Below, one piece after another: positions 1-9,287 of a stretch of DNA of 40,932 nt (the stretch's first letter is position 1; the number at the start of each line of letters is the position of its first letter). The notes beneath the pieces were generated by a model, which saw only the letters and a list, made by a program, of their open reading frames with translations, made no database searches and was not told the origin of the DNA. A program made the position numbers and the translations under genes. Source of the DNA: Chloroflexota bacterium (GTDB lineage: Bacteria > Chloroflexota > UBA6077 > CF-72); the NCBI GenBank assembly GCA_019239775.1, contig JAFAZN010000065.1:1-40932 (forward strand). Direction: 5' to 3'.

Positions 1-1011
<1,011 letters not shown>

Positions 1012-1074
1012 TGTTGGGCTGTATCACTTTGCGGGCTTCTGCCACAACTCTGATTGGCCGCGTGCGGAGGCTCC

Positions 1075-1839
1075 GTGTCGTCACTGCGTAAGCCCATCGT
1101 GGCTGGCAACTGGAAGATGAACAACACCATCGCCGAGAGTTTGGCGCTGGTGGATGCCATGCTCCCTCGGCTCCAATCGTTTTCGAACGTAGAGCGCGTC
1201 GTGTGCCCTCCGTTCACCTCGCTGCCAGCGATTTCGGCACGGCTCAAAGAGACCGACATCCATGTCGGGGCGCAAAACCTCTACCCCGAGCCCAAGGGCG
1301 CCTTCACCGGCGAAATATCTCCGGGGATGCTGGAGGGCCTGGCCACCTATGTCATCCTTGGGCACTCCGAACGCCGCCAGTACTTCGGCGAGGATGACGC
1401 GCTCGTCAACAGAAAACTCAAGGCGGCACTTGCAGCCGGCCTTGTGCCTATCGTCTGCGTCGGCGAAACCCTCGCCCAGCACGAGGCCGGTCAAACCGAG
1501 GACATCGTCTCATCCCAGGTCAAGCGCGCACTAGACGACGTCGAGCACCTGTCGGCCGTCGTTATTGCGTACGAGCCTATCTGGGCCATCGGCAGCGGTC
1601 GCGCCGCGACCCCCGACGGCGCCAACGCCACCATTGCGCTGATTCGTGAGACGGTTGCAGACCTCAGCAACCAGCAAGTCGCACAAGGTCTGCAGATCCA
1701 GTATGGCGGCAGCGTCACGCCGGACAACTTCGCCGCTTTCATCGCCCAGCCGGACATCGATGGCGCACTCGTCGGCGGAGCCAGCCTCAAAGCCGACCAG
1801 TTCCTCGACATCGTGCGCCTCGCCGCTATTAATCCCTGA
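1075..1839 (+). CDS. tpiA: Triosephosphate isomerase
   Basis: Interconverts dihydroxyacetone phosphate and glyceraldehyde 3-phosphate; cytosolic (beta/alpha)8 barrel. Key motifs are all present: GNWKMN with the catalytic lysine, LGHSERR with the catalytic histidine, AYEPIWAIG with the catalytic glutamate, and the phosphate-gripping loops YGGSV and VGGASL. I chose the GTG at 1075 because GGAGG at 1066-1070 lies just upstream and the resulting N-terminus (SSLRKPIVAGNW) is of normal length. An in-frame TTG at 1054 would add seven unconserved residues. The 254-aa product is standard size. It lies 63 nt downstream of pgk and is probably cotranscribed with it. Confidence 0.96.
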   Translation: MSSLRKPIVAGNWKMNNTIAESLALVDAMLPRLQSFSNVERVVCPPFTSLPAISARLKETDIHVGAQNLYPEPKGAFTGEISPGMLEGLATYVILGHSERRQYFGEDDALVNRKLKAALAAGLVPIVCVGETLAQHEAGQTEDIVSSQVKRALDDVEHLSAVVIAYEPIWAIGSGRAATPDGANATIALIRETVADLSNQQVAQGLQIQYGGSVTPDNFAAFIAQPDIDGALVGGASLKADQFLDIVRLAAINP

Positions 1840-1890
1840 AATTACCCCGTCCGCGTGACGCCCCGTGTTGCATAGTGGCGTCAAGCAACG

Positions 1891-2982
1891 ATGGACGACA
1901 CCGCGTTTTGGGTGCTGCTGACCGCCGCCGCGGGCATTGGCCCTATTCGCTTCCAGCGACTCCTGCAACTGTGCGGCTCCGCCGAGGATGCCTGGCACGC
2001 CTCGGACCTGCTGCTCGCCGAAGCGGGCCTGGAACGCCGCACCATTGCGGCGATTAATCGGCTGCGCCAGACCACATCCCCCGAACAAATCCTGTCGAAA
2101 CTGCGCGACCTCGGCATCACAGCCCTTACGCTCCAGGACCCGACCTATCCCGAGAACTTGCGCCACGTGGCCGATCCGCCACCCGTCCTGTTCACGCGCG
2201 GCACACTCTGCCCGAATGACGCAGTCGCCGTTGCCCTCGTCGGCACCCGGCGCGCGACGCCGTACGGCAAAGCCGTCGCCGAACGCTTCGCGACAGATTT
2301 GGCGCAAGCCGGCGTGACGGTTGTCAGCGGACTTGCGCGCGGCGTCGACACCGCGGCCCACCGTGCAGCGATCCGAGCGGGCGGCCGCACGATCGCCGTC
2401 CTGGGCAACGGTCTGGACCAGGTCTACCCATCCGAGAACCACAACCTCGCCCGCGGCATTCTCACCGCCGATAAAGGTGCCTTGGTCAGTGAGTTCGCAC
2501 CAGGTGTTCCACCCGACGCGGTCAATTTCCCCAGACGCAACCGCATCATCTCCGGGCTGTCCCGGCTCACCGTCATCGTGGAAGCCGGCGAGAAGAGCGG
2601 CGCCCTCATCACCGCCGACTTTGCGCTGGAACAGGGCCGAGATGTGCTGGCCGTGCCGGGAAGCATCCTGAGCCCGAGCAGCGCGGGCTCCAACTATCTA
2701 CTGAAGCAAGGCGCAATGCCGGTGACCAGCGCCGAAGACATCCTCGAGGCTCTCGGCGTATCCTCCCCGCCAGGCGCTGACCAGCTGGCACGCCATGTGC
2801 CTGAACTCGGGCCGATTGAGACGTGGGTGTGGGATGCGCTGAGCCAGGAGCCGCGCCATATCGACGAGCTCATCCGAGGTCTCCCGATGCTGCCAATGGG
2901 CGCACTTTCGGCCACACTGGCCAAGCTCGAACTGAAAGGATTGGCCCGCCAGGCCGGCCCGATGTTGTATACCCGGGCTTGA
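1891..2982 (+). CDS. dprA: DNA-processing protein DprA (Smf)
   Basis: Binds single-stranded DNA entering during natural transformation and loads RecA onto it. The 363-aa protein has the full family layout: an N-terminal helix-hairpin/SAM-like region (to about residue 75), a Rossmann-like DprA core with GTRRATPYG, SGLARGVDTAAHRAA, VLGNGLDQVYPSEN and NFPRRNRIISGLS, and a C-terminal winged helix (about residues 300-360). The core motifs ALITADFALEQGR and VPG are intact, so the gene looks functional. No other competence genes are visible. It lies between tpiA and topA; dprA-topA adjacency is widespread in bacteria. A CATAGT hexamer at 1871-1876, 14 nt before the ATG, could be a -10 element giving a very short leader. 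Confidence 0.95.
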   Translation: MDDTAFWVLLTAAAGIGPIRFQRLLQLCGSAEDAWHASDLLLAEAGLERRTIAAINRLRQTTSPEQILSKLRDLGITALTLQDPTYPENLRHVADPPPVLFTRGTLCPNDAVAVALVGTRRATPYGKAVAERFATDLAQAGVTVVSGLARGVDTAAHRAAIRAGGRTIAVLGNGLDQVYPSENHNLARGILTADKGALVSEFAPGVPPDAVNFPRRNRIISGLSRLTVIVEAGEKSGALITADFALEQGRDVLAVPGSILSPSSAGSNYLLKQGAMPVTSAEDILEALGVSSPPGADQLARHVPELGPIETWVWDALSQEPRHIDELIRGLPMLPMGALSATLAKLELKGLARQAGPMLYTRA

Positions 2983-2993
2983 GCCGTCTAATA

Positions 2994-3021
2994 ATTCGGC
3001 TGCCGCGGGCAGCGCCCGAAT
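2994..3021 (+). terminator. Hairpin between dprA and topA
   Basis: ATTCGG (2994-2999) pairs with CCGAAT (3016-3021), and the adjoining CTGCC (3000-3004) pairs with GGCAG (3008-3012) over a GCG loop, giving 11 bp with a 3-nt bulge. It is followed by AACTTTGG, a weak T tract, so it may be a partial terminator or an mRNA processing/stability element between the two genes. Confidence 0.45.
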
Positions 3022-3089
3022 AACTTTGGCCCTGCGACTGTTGCCCAATACCGAACGCTGCTCGGGGGAAAGAGAACACTTCTCACTCA

Positions 3090-5492
3090 ATGGCAAAACT
3101 GGATAAGAGCCTCGTGGTGGTCGAATCGGCCGCCAAGGCCAGAACCATCGAAAAGTTCCTGGGCCGCAACTACTCCGTGCGCGCCTGTCTGGGGCATGTC
3201 CGCGATTTGCCTACCAGCCGCCTCGGCGTCGACGTCGACAACCATTTCGAACCCAAATACGTCATCCCCAACGATCGCAAGGACGTCGTCAAACGGCTCA
3301 AGGACGAAGCCCGCGGCAAAACTTCCGTCCTGCTCGCCACCGACCCCGATCGCGAAGGTGAAGCCATCGCGTGGCACCTCGTCTCCGCGCTGGGCCTCGA
3401 CGGTCAACAAGATATCCGGCGCATCGAGTTCCACGAGGTCACCCGTGGCGCGGTTCTGGATGCGCTCAATAACCCACGCAGCATCGATATGCACCGCGTC
3501 GACGCCCAACAGGCGCGTCGCGTGCTCGACCGCCTGATCGGCTACCCGGTCAGCACGTTCCTCGGCCGCAAGATTCGTCGCGGCTTGTCCGCCGGCCGCG
3601 TCCAGTCGGTCGCGGTGCGCATGATCGTGGACCGCGAGCGCGAGATCCAGGCCTTCGTGCCAGTCGAGTACTGGTCGCTGCAGGCCGAGCTCTCGCGCCA
3701 GCAGAGTACGGCCACCTTCACTGCCAACCTGACGGAGCGCGCCGGAGAGAAGATCGACCTGAAGACCGGCGTCGAGGCGCAGGCAGTCCAGAGCGATCTC
3801 GACGGTGCTGCATGGTCCGTCGCGTCCGTGCGCGAGCGCGAGCAGCAACGCCATCCCGACGCGCCGTTTACGACCAGCACGTTGCAGCAGGAGGCCAGTC
3901 GCAAACTCGGCTTCACCGCTCGCCGCACGATGGCAGTTGCCCAGCAACTGTATGAAGGCATCGACATCGGTGGCGAGTCGGTCGGCCTGATCACCTACAT
4001 GCGAACCGACTCGGTCAACGTTGCTCAAACTGCGCTGGACGAGGCGCGCGACTATATCCGTCAAAAACTCGAGCAGCGCATGCTGCCTGATGCGCCGCGC
4101 ACGTATCGCACCCGAAGCAAGCTCGCCCAGGAAGCGCACGAGGCGATCCGCCCCACGTCGGTGTTCCGCGAGCCAGATCAGCTGCGCGGCCAGCTCGAAC
4201 CTGATCAATACCGTCTGTACGACCTGGTCTGGAAGCGCTTTCTGGCCTCGCAGATGGCCTCGGCTGTGTTTGACGTCACGACCGTCGAGGTCGACGCCCG
4301 TGCTCCCACGAAGCCGCAGTATCGCTTCCGGGCCAGCGGCTCGCGTCTGAAGTTCGCTGGCTTTTTGAGCCTGTACCGCGCTGGGCGAGACGACGAGGAG
4401 CCCACCGACGAGGATCGGCAGCCGTTGCCCGAGCTTACGGCTGGTGATCTCCTCAACCTCGTGCAGCTGCTGCCTGAGCAGCACTTCACCCAACCGCCGC
4501 CGCGCTATACCGAGGCCACCCTGGTCAAGGCTCTGGAGGAACGCGGCATCGGCCGCCCGAGCACGTACGCACCGATCCTGGGCACCATCCAGGAGCGCGG
4601 CTACGTCGAACGCGACGGCCGGCGGCTGTTACCGACCGAGATTGGCATGCTCGTGACGGACGTCCTGGTCAAGCAGTTTGGCGACATCATGGACCTGGAC
4701 TTCACCGCCATCCTCGAGGACAAGCTGGACGACGTCGCCCAGGGCGAACGCCAGTGGGTGCCGGTCGTTCAAGAGTTCTACGACCCGCTCACGCGTGACC
4801 TGGAGCGCGCCAATACTGAGGTCGAGCGCATCAAGCCGGCCGAGGTGCCTACCGACGAGGTTTGCTCCGAAGGCCACCCGATGGTCATCAAGGAGGGTCG
4901 CTTCGGTCGTTTCCTGGCCTGCTCGCAATATCCCGAGCACAAAGAGACGCGGCCGCTGCCTGAAGAGCTGCCCAAAGACGCGCCCGATGAGTTCTGCAGC
5001 CACGGCGTGCAAATGCAGCTGCGTACCGGGCGCTTCGGTCCGTTCTACACCTCCATGCACGAGTGCGGGGAAACGAAGCCGTTCGCTCGACGCGTCGGCG
5101 TTCAGTGCCCCACGGACGGCGGTGAGATCCTGGAAAAGCGGTCGAAGAAGGGGCGCATCTTCTACGGCTGTGCTAATTGGCCCAACTGCGACTGGGTTTC
5201 GTTCAATCGACCGCTCCAGGAGCCGTGCCCCCAATGCGGCGGACTGCAGGTGGATATGGGCCGCGGGCGCGTGCGCTGCTTGAAGCACGAGGGCGAGCCA
5301 CCGCGTTTTGCCGCGCGCGAGCGTACCAACGGCAAAGCCGCCACTACCGCGCCTGCGCGGGGTAAGCGCAAAACTGCGACGAGCGCCTCCGCCTCCCGCA
5401 ACGGCACCTCGCGCGCACGCACCAATGGCACCGCTGGTACGACCCGTAAATCCACCTCAACCAAACGTAAGCCCGCCGCCAGGCGCAAATGA
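3090..5492 (+). CDS. topA: DNA topoisomerase I (type IA)
   Basis: Relaxes negative supercoils by transient cleavage of one strand. The Toprim domain is at about residues 8-150, with Glu12 in VVESAAKA and the acidic pair in ATDPDREGEA (Asp85, Asp87). The catalytic tyrosine is Tyr303 in GLITYMRTDSVN. RVQSVAVRMIVDRE and GIGRPSTYAPI are further core motifs. After the core come Cys-rich C-terminal zinc-ribbon repeats (from about residue 590: CSEGHPM, CSHGVQM, CPTDGGE, CPQCGGL). Some metal ligands in the first two repeats are incomplete. A basic Lys/Arg/Thr/Ser tail follows (about residues 755-800), a feature known from actinobacterial and related topoisomerases that adds DNA affinity. The final ATGA overlaps the start of the next gene. 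Confidence 0.97.
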   Translation: MAKLDKSLVVVESAAKARTIEKFLGRNYSVRACLGHVRDLPTSRLGVDVDNHFEPKYVIPNDRKDVVKRLKDEARGKTSVLLATDPDREGEAIAWHLVSALGLDGQQDIRRIEFHEVTRGAVLDALNNPRSIDMHRVDAQQARRVLDRLIGYPVSTFLGRKIRRGLSAGRVQSVAVRMIVDREREIQAFVPVEYWSLQAELSRQQSTATFTANLTERAGEKIDLKTGVEAQAVQSDLDGAAWSVASVREREQQRHPDAPFTTSTLQQEASRKLGFTARRTMAVAQQLYEGIDIGGESVGLITYMRTDSVNVAQTALDEARDYIRQKLEQRMLPDAPRTYRTRSKLAQEAHEAIRPTSVFREPDQLRGQLEPDQYRLYDLVWKRFLASQMASAVFDVTTVEVDARAPTKPQYRFRASGSRLKFAGFLSLYRAGRDDEEPTDEDRQPLPELTAGDLLNLVQLLPEQHFTQPPPRYTEATLVKALEERGIGRPSTYAPILGTIQERGYVERDGRRLLPTEIGMLVTDVLVKQFGDIMDLDFTAILEDKLDDVAQGERQWVPVVQEFYDPLTRDLERANTEVERIKPAEVPTDEVCSEGHPMVIKEGRFGRFLACSQYPEHKETRPLPEELPKDAPDEFCSHGVQMQLRTGRFGPFYTSMHECGETKPFARRVGVQCPTDGGEILEKRSKKGRIFYGCANWPNCDWVSFNRPLQEPCPQCGGLQVDMGRGRVRCLKHEGEPPRFAARERTNGKAATTAPARGKRKTATSASASRNGTSRARTNGTAGTTRKSTSTKRKPAARRK

Positions 5493-6613
5493 GCTTCGTC
5501 GAACGCCTGAGACGCCTGCGCGACGAACTGCAGGCGCGCAACCTGGACGGCCTGATCGTCTCCCAACCGGAGTCCCGCTATTACCTCAGCGGCTACGCGG
5601 GACACGATCTGCCGCCGCGTGACTCTGCTGGCTACCTTGTCGTCACCGAGTCGCAAGCCCTCCTCCTGACGGATCCGCGCACAACCGGCCAGGCCGAGTC
5701 AGAAGCGCCGGACTTCGAAGTCATCACCTACTCCGCCGGTAACCGCGGCCCAGCCGCCGTGGCCCAGGCCGTCTCCAAACTCAACGTGAAACGTCTCGCG
5801 TTCGAGTCAGCCCACCTCCCATACGGCGTTTGGTCCGAGATCCGCGCCGAGCTCACCTCTTCAGCGGACCTATGTCCAGAAGACCACCTGGTGGATGAGC
5901 TTCGCGCCATCAAAGACACCGAAGAGCTGGCCCATCTGCAAGTGGCAATCGACGTCCTGGATGATTGCCTCGCGCACGTCCTCACAAACCTTGAACCTGG
6001 GTTGACGGAACGTGAAGTCGCGCGACTGGTTGAGCTCTATTTGATCGAGCACGCTGATGGCCCGAGCTTTCCGTCCATCGTGGCAAGTGGCCCGAACGCC
6101 GCCATTCCGCACGCGGTCCCTTCCGACCGCCGCTTGCAAGCGGGCGAGGCGATCAAAATCGACATCGGCGCCATGGCGAGCGGCTACTGCTCGGACATGA
6201 CCCGTACCGTTTGCCTTGGTGCCCCTTCGGACTCGCGCCTTGCCGAGATCCACGGCATCGTCCTGGAGGCGCAACTCCGCGCCGAACGGGAAGTCCGTCC
6301 TGGAATGACCGGCCGCGAGGCCGATTCACTCGCCCGTGACGTGATCAGCGCCGCTGGCTACAAAGACGCCTTTTTGCACGGTCTCGGCCATGGCATCGGC
6401 CTTGAAGTGCATGAACGCCCCTCGCTGTCTCAGACGCGTGGCGACGAACCGCTCCAACCTGGCATGGTGTTCTCGGTCGAGCCTGGCATCTACTTGCCCG
6501 GCTGGGGCGGCGTCCGCATTGAGGACCTGGTCGTTCTCGAAGCCGATGGCGCCAGGGTCCTGTGCCACTCCCCGAAAACACTCGCCTACGGAGGCCAAAA
6601 TAACGTCTCGTGA
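5489..6613 (+). CDS. pepQ: M24 family Xaa-Pro aminopeptidase/dipeptidase
   Basis: Metallopeptidase of the pita-bread fold that removes the residue preceding proline. The N-terminal creatinase-like domain (about residues 5-130) begins with ERLRRLRDELQARNLDGLIVSQPESRYYLSGY. The catalytic domain carries the five expected ligands: Asp225 (IDIGA), Asp236 (CSDMTRT), His301 (GLGHGIG), Glu331 (SVEPGIY) and Glu345 (RIEDLV). The start ATG overlaps the topA stop (ATGA), and its stop overlaps the GTG of efp, so translational coupling is likely. An M24 peptidase immediately before efp is a recurring bacterial arrangement (for example in Firmicutes). Sequence alone does not separate aminopeptidase P from prolidase; the length suits the short aminopeptidase type. 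Confidence 0.93.
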   Translation: MSFVERLRRLRDELQARNLDGLIVSQPESRYYLSGYAGHDLPPRDSAGYLVVTESQALLLTDPRTTGQAESEAPDFEVITYSAGNRGPAAVAQAVSKLNVKRLAFESAHLPYGVWSEIRAELTSSADLCPEDHLVDELRAIKDTEELAHLQVAIDVLDDCLAHVLTNLEPGLTEREVARLVELYLIEHADGPSFPSIVASGPNAAIPHAVPSDRRLQAGEAIKIDIGAMASGYCSDMTRTVCLGAPSDSRLAEIHGIVLEAQLRAEREVRPGMTGREADSLARDVISAAGYKDAFLHGLGHGIGLEVHERPSLSQTRGDEPLQPGMVFSVEPGIYLPGWGGVRIEDLVVLEADGARVLCHSPKTLAYGGQNNVS

Positions 6614-7167
6614 TCTCTACTAGCGATCTCAAACGTGGAGCGATGATGGAGCTCGACGGACAGATCGTCCAGGTCCTCTCGTACGAGCACCAGAAGATCG
6701 GCCGCGGCAGCGCGCAGGTGCGCATGAAGGTGAAGAACATCCGCACCGGCGCCATCTTCGACACCACCGCCCAGGCTGGTGCCAAGTGGCCGCGTATCCG
6801 ACTCGAACAGCGACACGTGCAGTTTCTCTACACCGAAGCCGAGTTGCACTATTTCATGGACCAGGACACGTATGAGCAGTTCCCGTTGAGCCCTGCCCAG
6901 CTCGGCGACGCCGTCAACTACTTGAAGGACGGCATGGAGCTCGATGTCCTGATGTACGAGGACGAGCCCGTGGGCGTCGACATGCCTCTCAACGTGGTCC
7001 TTGAAGTGACGCAGACTGAGCCCGGCTTCAAAGGCGACACGGCGACCGGTGGTAACAAACCGGCGCAGCTGGAAACCGGCCTGACGATCAACGTGCCGCT
7101 GTTCGTAAACACCGGCGACAAAATCCGCGTCGACACCCGCGACAGCACCTACATCGAGCGCGTCTGA
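6610..7167 (+). CDS. efp: Translation elongation factor P, Arg32 type
   Basis: Binds ribosomes stalled at polyproline stretches and promotes peptide-bond formation. The 185-aa product has the three-domain EF-P length, with domain I to about residue 65 and the conserved C-terminal segments GLTINVPLFVNTGDKIRVDTRDSTY, split here as GLTINVPLFVN and GDKIRVDTRDSTY. The tip loop reads HQKIGRGSAQVR, placing arginine at residue 32, where Escherichia coli has the beta-lysylated lysine and Pseudomonas has rhamnosylated Arg32. The GTG start overlaps the upstream peptidase stop. No modification enzyme (EpmA, EarP or YmfI type) is seen in the window, so the modification state is unknown. Confidence 0.96.
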   Translation: MISTSDLKRGAMMELDGQIVQVLSYEHQKIGRGSAQVRMKVKNIRTGAIFDTTAQAGAKWPRIRLEQRHVQFLYTEAELHYFMDQDTYEQFPLSPAQLGDAVNYLKDGMELDVLMYEDEPVGVDMPLNVVLEVTQTEPGFKGDTATGGNKPAQLETGLTINVPLFVNTGDKIRVDTRDSTYIERV

Positions 7168-7201
7168 GTCCAGACGAGGTCGCCTGAGCGGAGCAGCAAT
7201 C

Positions 7202-8323
7202 GTGCGCCCCGAACCACTGCTCCGCTTCGCCCCGTTCCAGCACTCGACGCACGTCTTCTCGGTTGCCGAGCTCGCCCTGCATATTTCTTCCACGCTGGAG
7301 CACGACCCGGTCCTGAGCGATGTCTGGCTGCGCGGCGATGTCACCAACGTGAGCCGTTCGCCCGCCGGCCACTACTACTTCACACTGAAGGACGACCAGG
7401 CGCAGTTGAGAGCCGTGTTGTTCCGCGGCAGCGCCTTCAACTCGCCGGTAATGCCCGCCAACGGTCTCGCCCTGGTCGCTCACGGCGAGATCCACCTGTA
7501 CGAGCGCAATAGCACCTGCGAACTGGTCGCCGACCTGCTTTTCCCGGAGGGCGTTGGTCTCGCCCAAATCCAAGGCGAGCGCCTGTACCGTCAACTCGAA
7601 TCCGAAGGACTCTTCGAACACAGCCGGAAACGGCCGTTACCCAGGCTTCCGAAGCGGATCGGCATCGTGTCCTCGGAACGCGGCGCGGTGATCCACGATC
7701 TGTTGACGATCCTGAACCGCCGCTTCCCTTTGGCCGAGGTGATTTTCCTGCCGTGTCCTGTTCAGGGTCCAGGTGCAGCGGCGGCTATGGCGCGCGGGGT
7801 CAGCCGTCTCGCGCGCTGGCAACGTGACGGCCATGGACTCGACGTCCTGGTGGTTGCTCGCGGCGGCGGTTCTGATGACGACCTGGCAGCGTTCAACGAC
7901 GAACGCCTCGCCCGAGCCATCTTCGCCAGTCCTGTCCCGGTGGTATCGGCGGTGGGCCACGAGACTAATCTCACCCTGTCTGATCTTGTTGCTGACGTGC
8001 GCGCGCCCACGCCGTCGGCCGCCGCCGAGCTACTGACACCAGATCGTGCGACGCTGCGCCGCGACATCGCCAACCTGCAGCGCCGCGCCCGACAGGCCAT
8101 CCAGCAGCAGCTCAATCAGCGCCGCCGCGCGGTGACGGATCTGGCCAGCCGCCTGAATGCGCTTGGCCCCAGTGCGACGCTGGCTCGTGGCTACGCCATC
8201 GTTCAGGCTCATGGCCACATCCTGCACAACGCAACGGCTGTCTCGAGCGGCGACTCCTTGCAGATCCGCTTGCAGCATGGCCAGCTCACGTCTACGGTGG
8301 ACAGCGTTGAGCCCGAAGCGTAG
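7202..8323 (+). CDS. xseA: Exodeoxyribonuclease VII large subunit
   Basis: Catalytic subunit of ExoVII, which degrades single-stranded DNA in both directions. An N-terminal OB-fold (about residues 18-110; DVWLRGDVTNVSRSPAGHYY) precedes the catalytic domain, which carries the VARGGGSDDDLAAFNDE motif and VVSAVGHETNLTLSDLVAD-type sequence, both hallmark ExoVII signatures. A helical region rich in Arg/Gln follows (about residues 275-320). At 373 aa it is shorter than the E. coli enzyme because the coiled-coil is shortened; the active-site motifs are intact. The GTG start lies 34 nt after efp. xseB overlaps its 3' end, as expected for a two-subunit complex. Confidence 0.95.
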   Translation: MRPEPLLRFAPFQHSTHVFSVAELALHISSTLEHDPVLSDVWLRGDVTNVSRSPAGHYYFTLKDDQAQLRAVLFRGSAFNSPVMPANGLALVAHGEIHLYERNSTCELVADLLFPEGVGLAQIQGERLYRQLESEGLFEHSRKRPLPRLPKRIGIVSSERGAVIHDLLTILNRRFPLAEVIFLPCPVQGPGAAAAMARGVSRLARWQRDGHGLDVLVVARGGGSDDDLAAFNDERLARAIFASPVPVVSAVGHETNLTLSDLVADVRAPTPSAAAELLTPDRATLRRDIANLQRRARQAIQQQLNQRRRAVTDLASRLNALGPSATLARGYAIVQAHGHILHNATAVSSGDSLQIRLQHGQLTSTVDSVEPEA

Positions 8324-8546
8324 TCCTGCGCCAGCGACCTTCGAGGCCGCGTTTTCCGAACTTCAGAAGGTCGTCGAGCAGCTCGAACGCGGCGGCATCG
8401 ATCTCGAAAACACTCTTTCGCTGTATGACCGCGGCACCGAGCTCGCGAAGGCATGCTCGCGCCTGATCGATTCCGCCGAGCAGCAGGTCACGCGTCTGAC
8501 GCCGGAGTCGGCGACACCTCTACCCGACGCCGCGGTCGATCCATAA
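8307..8546 (+). CDS. xseB: Exodeoxyribonuclease VII small subunit
   Basis: Small helical subunit that decorates the coiled-coil arms of XseA. The core matches the family: TFEAAFSELQKVVEQLERGG, then LENTLSLYDRGTELAKACSRLID, then AEQQVTRL. The start is a TTG at 8307, overlapping the xseA end by 17 nt, and gives a 79-aa product of normal family size. No ATG or GTG lies in frame close by, and the longer upstream reading in this frame is the out-of-frame shadow of xseA. Overlap suggests translational coupling with xseA. Confidence 0.9.
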   Translation: MSPKRSPAPATFEAAFSELQKVVEQLERGGIDLENTLSLYDRGTELAKACSRLIDSAEQQVTRLTPESATPLPDAAVDP

Positions 8547-8562
8547 TCCACGAGGTCGCACC

Positions 8563-8997
8563 GTGGATGCCCTGATCGGCAACGACGTGCTCGGCGCGTG
8601 CATCGTCGCCTGGCTCGTGGCGCAGTTCTCGAAGCCGATGCTGTACTACGTCCATACGCGGCACCTGAGCCTGCGCTACTTCGTGACCGCGGGTGGCATG
8701 CCAAGCTCTCACTCCGCGGTGGTCGTGGCGCTCGCAACCCGTGTGGGATTCGACGCGGGCCTCAGTTCCGTGCCGTTCGCACTGGCCACCGTTTTCGCCG
8801 CCGTGGTGATGTACGACGCCGCGGGCGTCCGCCGTGCGGTCAGTGTTCAGGCGCGCATCCTGAACCGCATGCTGACCGAGATGATCGAAGCTCAACACTT
8901 CAACGAAGAGCGCCTGCGCGAGCTGATCGGCCACACCCCGTTCGAAGTCTTCGTAGGCGCCCTGATCGGCGCCCTCTCCGCCATCAGCCTCCGCTAG
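8563..8997 (+). CDS. Divergent PAP2 family membrane protein (DUF212, YuiD-like)
   Basis: Small integral membrane protein of the DUF212/divergent PAP2 family, related to PAP2 lipid phosphatases; substrate unknown. The motif GGMPSSHSAVVVALATRVG (about residues 45-63) is the characteristic SSHS active-site-like segment, and YDAAGVRRAVSVQA with the following RILN is the second family motif. A last segment (HTPFEVFVGALIGA) contains the third conserved region. Three to four hydrophobic stretches are visible. The GTG start at 8563 has CGAGG a few bases upstream. The 144-aa length is typical. It closes the plus-strand housekeeping block. Confidence 0.9.
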   Translation: MDALIGNDVLGACIVAWLVAQFSKPMLYYVHTRHLSLRYFVTAGGMPSSHSAVVVALATRVGFDAGLSSVPFALATVFAAVVMYDAAGVRRAVSVQARILNRMLTEMIEAQHFNEERLRELIGHTPFEVFVGALIGALSAISLR

Positions 8998-9218
8998 CCC
9001 CGAATCTCTCGCCCGCTTCGGCATTTTCCCGCGCAAGGCCGAACCTCAGCCGCGAGATAGGGTTCGTTTCCATACTGGCGTCACGATCATCTCGGCCGAG
9101 GTACGGCGGACCAGCGGTCAGGAGCTCGATGCTGACCACGGGAGTGGCGACAGCGACCAGCATTCACGCAGCGCGGAGCGCCGTCAAGGGCTCATACCTC
9201 GGACCTCCGCGGGGATTT

Positions 9219-9240
9219 CAAAGGGGCGTCAGCCCCTTTG
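9219..9240. repeat. Perfect 9-bp hairpin in a 290-nt gene-free stretch
   Basis: CAAAGGGGC (9219-9227) and GCCCCTTTG (9232-9240) form a perfect stem over a GTCA tetraloop. The region 8998-9287 holds no supportable gene and lies between the convergent DUF212 and WYL genes, so this could terminate transcription from either side, although a clear T tract is missing. It could also be one copy of a dispersed palindromic repeat; only one copy is visible here. Confidence 0.5.
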
Positions 9241-9287
9241 ACCCTCGGAGAGAAAAGACCTTCGGGCGGAGCGCCAGCGATCGCCCG

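Noticed and set aside
3087-4493. Long antisense frame (468 codons) opposite topA
   Set aside because: Runs exactly opposite conserved topA sequence with Arg/Gly/Ala/Asp-rich composition; a codon-bias shadow of GC-rich DNA.
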